The notes under the pieces: model-generated
What the model was told of the DNA's origin: nothing
The model's input: only the letters and a program-made list of their open reading frames with translations
Database searches by the model: none
In this document: in pieces, positions 60,102-64,000 of the stretch
Layout: every line of letters begins with the position of its first letter
Position numbering within the stretch: position 1 is the first letter of the stretch
Translations under genes and position numbers: made by a program
Source of the DNA: Rhizobium sp. 2MFCol3.1
Lineage (GTDB): Bacteria; Pseudomonadota; Alphaproteobacteria; Rhizobiales; Rhizobiaceae
Length of the DNA stretch: 64,000 nt
Reading direction: 5' to 3'
Assembly (NCBI RefSeq): GCF_000377565.1
Contig: NZ_KB898358.1
Coordinates: 62,001 to 126,000, forward strand

Positions 60102-61073
60102 TTAGCGTTCCTTGACATAGGGTGCGCCGCCGGCCTTCGGCGGGATGGCTTTGCCGATGAAGCCCGCGAGCAGCACGCAGGTGAGGATATAGGGCAGGGC
60201 CTGGAAGATCTGCACCGGCACTTCGCCGATGCCGGGGATCGGCTTGCCCTGCATGAAATTCCCAAGTGCATCGAGGAAGCCGAACAGCAGGCAGGCGAAC
60301 ATGACGGGCACCGGCTTCCACTTGGCGAAGACGAGTGCGGCAAGCGCGATATAGCCCTTGCCAGCCGACATGTCCTTGATGAAGGCGGCCGACTGCGCGA
60401 TCGCCAGATAGGTGCCGGAGAAGCCGCAGAGAATGCCGGCGCAGATGACGGCGCGGTAGCGCAGCCAGCTCACCGAGATGCCGGCGGTATCGACCGCACC
60501 CGGATTTTCACCGACGGCGCGCAGACGAAGACCGAAGCGCGTGCGGTAGAGGATCCACCACGAAAGCGGCACCGCCAGGAAGGCGAGGTAGGTCAGGATA
60601 TTGTTGCCGGAGATGACGTTGGCATAGAGCGGCCCGAGGATCGGCACCTCGCGCACCGCGTCGGCACCCGGAAGCGTGATCGGCGTAAAGCGCGCGTCGC
60701 CGGCCAGCTGCGGCGTGCGCCCGCCCTGGCCAAACCAGGCCTGGCCGAGCACGATGGTGATACCGGCCACGAAGAAGTTGATCGCGACGCCCGAGATGAT
60801 CTGGTTGCCGCGGTTGGTGATCGAGGCAAAGCCGTGCACGAAACTCAGCGCCACCGAGCAGACGATGCCGGCGCAAAGCCCCGCCCAGGCGGAATCGGTG
60901 AGATAGGCGACGCAGGCGGCGGCAAAGGCCGAGCCCAGCATCTTGCCCTCGAGCCCGATGTCGAAGACGCCGGCGCGTTCGGAGAAAAGGCCTGCCAGCG
61001 CCGTGAAGATCAGCGGGATCGACAGGCGGATGGTGGAGCTCAGAACGCTGATGAAGATGTCGTAATATTCCAT
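60102..61073 (-). CDS. Nucleoside-type ABC transporter permease, second subunit
   Basis: 323 residues with about eight to nine hydrophobic segments. Typical motifs of the BPD_transp_2 family: IPLIFTALAGLFSERAGVFDIGLEGKML and HGFASITNRGNQIISGVAINFF. It resembles NupQ/YufQ-type permeases that import nucleosides. Followed directly by cdd. Confidence 0.92.
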   Translation of the reverse strand: MEYYDIFISVLSSTIRLSIPLIFTALAGLFSERAGVFDIGLEGKMLGSAFAAACVAYLTDSAWAGLCAGIVCSVALSFVHGFASITNRGNQIISGVAINFFVAGITIVLGQAWFGQGGRTPQLAGDARFTPITLPGADAVREVPILGPLYANVISGNNILTYLAFLAVPLSWWILYRTRFGLRLRAVGENPGAVDTAGISVSWLRYRAVICAGILCGFSGTYLAIAQSAAFIKDMSAGKGYIALAALVFAKWKPVPVMFACLLFGFLDALGNFMQGKPIPGIGEVPVQIFQALPYILTCVLLAGFIGKAIPPKAGGAPYVKER

Positions 61074-61084
61074 CGTCGCGCTCC

Positions 61085-62188
61085 TTACGCCCGCTTGAAC
61101 TGTTGGTAGAGACGCACCATCGCCGGCCGGTACATATATTCAAGCGCGCCGGCAAACAGGATCACCAGACCCTGGATCACGAGGATCATCTCGCGGGTAA
61201 TGTTGGGCATCTCGAACGAGATCCAGTCGCCGCCCTGATAGAGGATGCCGAACAGGATCGCCGAGAGCACGATGCCGACGGGATGGTTGCGCCCCATCAG
61301 CGACACCGCGATGCCGACGAAGCCGGCGCCGCCGACGAACTCGACCTGCAGGCGGGCCGACGAGCCCATGACGGGATTGAGCGCCATCATCCCCGCCAGC
61401 GCGCCCGAAAGCAGCATGGCGATGATGACGATGCGCGCATAGGGAATGCCGGCGTAAGCGGCCGCACTCGGGCTGACGCCGAGCGTGCGCATCTCGAAGC
61501 CGAGCTTGGTGCGCCAGATCAGCAGCCAGACGAAATAGGCCGCCACCAGCGCGATGATGAAGGAGACGTTGAACGGAGCCGCGCCCAGCTTGGCGCCGAA
61601 CATGTCCATGATCCAGCCGAGCTTCGGCAGCTGCCCGCCTTCGAGGAAGGTGCGGGTCTCGGGCGCCATCTTGCCCGGCACGATCAGCACGTGCACCAGC
61701 AGATAGACCATCAGCGCCGCGCCGATATAGTTGAACATGATCGTGGTGATGACGATATGGCTGCCGCGCTTGGCCTGCAGCCAGGCCGGAATGAAGGCCC
61801 AGGCCGCGCCGAACAGGCCGGCGCCGATCACGGCCACGGGCATGGTCACATACCACGGCACGAACTTGTCGAGCGCCAGCGCCACCAGCGCGCAGCCGAG
61901 GCCACCGAGATAGGCCTGGCCCTCGGAGCCGATGTTGAACAGCCCGGCATGGATGGCGACCGCCACCGAAAGGCCGGTGAAGATGAAGCTGGTGGCGTAG
62001 TAGAGCGTAAAGCCGATGCCTTCGCCGCTCCCGAGCGCGCCTTCGATCAGAAGCTGCAGCGCCCCAATCGGGCTTTCGCCGATCAGCCAGACGACGAAGC
62101 CGGATATCAGGAAGGCGGTGAGAAGGTTCAGGATCGGGATGAGGCCGTAGTTGATCCAGCGGGGTAGGGGAGTGGAAGCAGTGCTCAT
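61085..62188 (-). CDS. Nucleoside-type ABC transporter permease, first subunit
   Basis: 367 residues, BPD_transp_2 family (NupP/YufP-like): YATSFIFTGLSVAVAIHAGLFNIGSEGQAYLGGLG and the loop region GVSPSAAAYAGIPYARIVI. The ATG at 62188 has GAGG six bases upstream and lies seven bases after the ATPase stop; an upstream TTG at 62206 is less likely. Confidence 0.92.
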   Translation of the reverse strand: MSTASTPLPRWINYGLIPILNLLTAFLISGFVVWLIGESPIGALQLLIEGALGSGEGIGFTLYYATSFIFTGLSVAVAIHAGLFNIGSEGQAYLGGLGCALVALALDKFVPWYVTMPVAVIGAGLFGAAWAFIPAWLQAKRGSHIVITTIMFNYIGAALMVYLLVHVLIVPGKMAPETRTFLEGGQLPKLGWIMDMFGAKLGAAPFNVSFIIALVAAYFVWLLIWRTKLGFEMRTLGVSPSAAAYAGIPYARIVIIAMLLSGALAGMMALNPVMGSSARLQVEFVGGAGFVGIAVSLMGRNHPVGIVLSAILFGILYQGGDWISFEMPNITREMILVIQGLVILFAGALEYMYRPAMVRLYQQFKRA

Positions 62189-62195
62189 CAAGGCC

Positions 62196-63707
<1,512 letters not shown>

Positions 63708-63724
63708 AGCAGGCTCCAGATACG

Positions 63725-63763
63725 AAAAGGGCGTATGGCGAAAATCAATTCCGCCATACGCCC
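63725..63763 (-). terminator. Strong stem-loop after the BMP binding-protein gene
   Basis: GGGCGTATGGCG and CGCCATACGCCC are perfect 12-bp arms around an 11-base loop, followed on the minus strand by TTTTCG. Lying between binding-protein and ATPase genes, it probably works as a partial terminator and mRNA 3' stabiliser. Confidence 0.8.
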
Positions 63764-63778
63764 AATTTCAGGCGCGGA

Positions 63779-64000
63779 TCACTTCGGGCAGGCGTTGTCC
63801 GAGGTGTAATCGTGAACCTTGACGGTGCCCGCGATGATGTCTGCCTTGGCCTTTTCGACGGCGGCCAGCATTTCAGGCGTGATCAGCGCCTTGTTGTTGT
63901 CGTCGATGGCAGCAGCAACGCCGTCTTCCTTGACGCCGAGCGACTGTACGCCGCCGGTGAACTTGTCGGCCTTGGTGTCGGTGTAGGCGTTGTAGACGGC
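63779..64000 (-). CDS. BMP-family nucleoside ABC substrate-binding protein (C-terminal fragment)
   Basis: Only the last 73 residues are in the window; the 5' part lies beyond base 64000. The sequence includes FTGGVQSLGVKEDGVAAAID and ends SDNACPK, typical of BMP/Med-family lipoproteins or periplasmic binding proteins that deliver nucleosides. Upstream in the same transcription direction as the ATPase and permease genes, so it is the likely first gene of the import operon. Confidence 0.85.
   Translation of the reverse strand, partial: AVYNAYTDTKADKFTGGVQSLGVKEDGVAAAIDDNNKALITPEMLAAVEKAKADIIAGTVKVHDYTSDNACPK

Overview
The window looks like chromosomal DNA of a fast-growing Rhizobium of the R. 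leguminosarum / R. etli type. The basis is GC-rich coding DNA on both strands, many sugar-acid and peptide ABC importers, MocA-type oxidoreductases, a BA14K-family protein, alphaproteobacterial Tad pilus genes with a CtrA-type box, and palindromic intergenic repeats like those seen throughout rhizobial genomes. The species assignment is inference; no rRNA gene is present.

Layout. (1) 1-14.6 kb is a catabolic island. A mannitol dehydrogenase-family gene converges on a seven-gene minus-strand run: solute-binding protein, two permeases, MocA-type oxidoreductase, ABC ATPase, APH/choline-kinase-like kinase and an FAD/GcvT demethylase-type oxidoreductase. A TetR regulator follows, then a plus-strand run of two MocA-type oxidoreductases flanking a TIM-barrel isomerase. 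The two divergent runs carry the same 16-bp operator-like sequence directly after TTGACA promoters, so the TetR protein probably controls both. (2) 14.6-19.3 kb holds a GATase1-like protein, an Rdx/SelW-like protein, BA14K, tRNA-Leu(CAG), small membrane proteins and an ECF sigma factor with an NrsF-type anti-sigma. (3) 19.4-23.6 kb is a polysaccharide block: Wzz-type copolymerase, GH5 glycosidase and Wzy-like membrane protein. (4) 23.7-30.1 kb has purU, a 975-residue kinase/aminotransferase fusion, an ArsR-SRPBCC pair facing a reductase across a repeat-rich operator region, and two small ORFs ending in a clear terminator.

(5) 30.2-37.7 kb carries a self-cleaving P1 peptidase, a LysR regulator, a peptide-type ABC importer (binding protein and two permeases, no ATPase) and an amidase. 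A cluster of rhizobial palindromic repeats lies inside the importer operon. (6) 37.6-40.4 kb has NlpC/P60, a MarR-type regulator and a leucyl aminopeptidase. (7) 40.5-53.1 kb is the Tad/Flp pilus locus: tadD, then tadC, tadB, cpaF, cpaE, cpaD, cpaC, cpaB, cpaA and pilA on the minus strand, then an RcpA-N-domain protein and two TadE-like proteins on the plus strand. A perfect CtrA box lies before cpaB, and a terminator plus a second hairpin separate pilA from cpaA. (8) 53.2-64 kb is a nucleoside salvage region: deoB-add-upp on the plus strand, and deoA, deoC, purine nucleoside phosphorylase, cdd and a BMP-type nucleoside ABC importer on the minus strand, with an aspartic protease gene between them. 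The window ends inside the importer's binding-protein gene.

In functional terms the region is mostly scavenging (sugar derivative, peptide/amide, nucleoside) plus surface structures (polysaccharide, pili). Gene functions come from recognised motifs and order; substrates of the importers are not proven by sequence.
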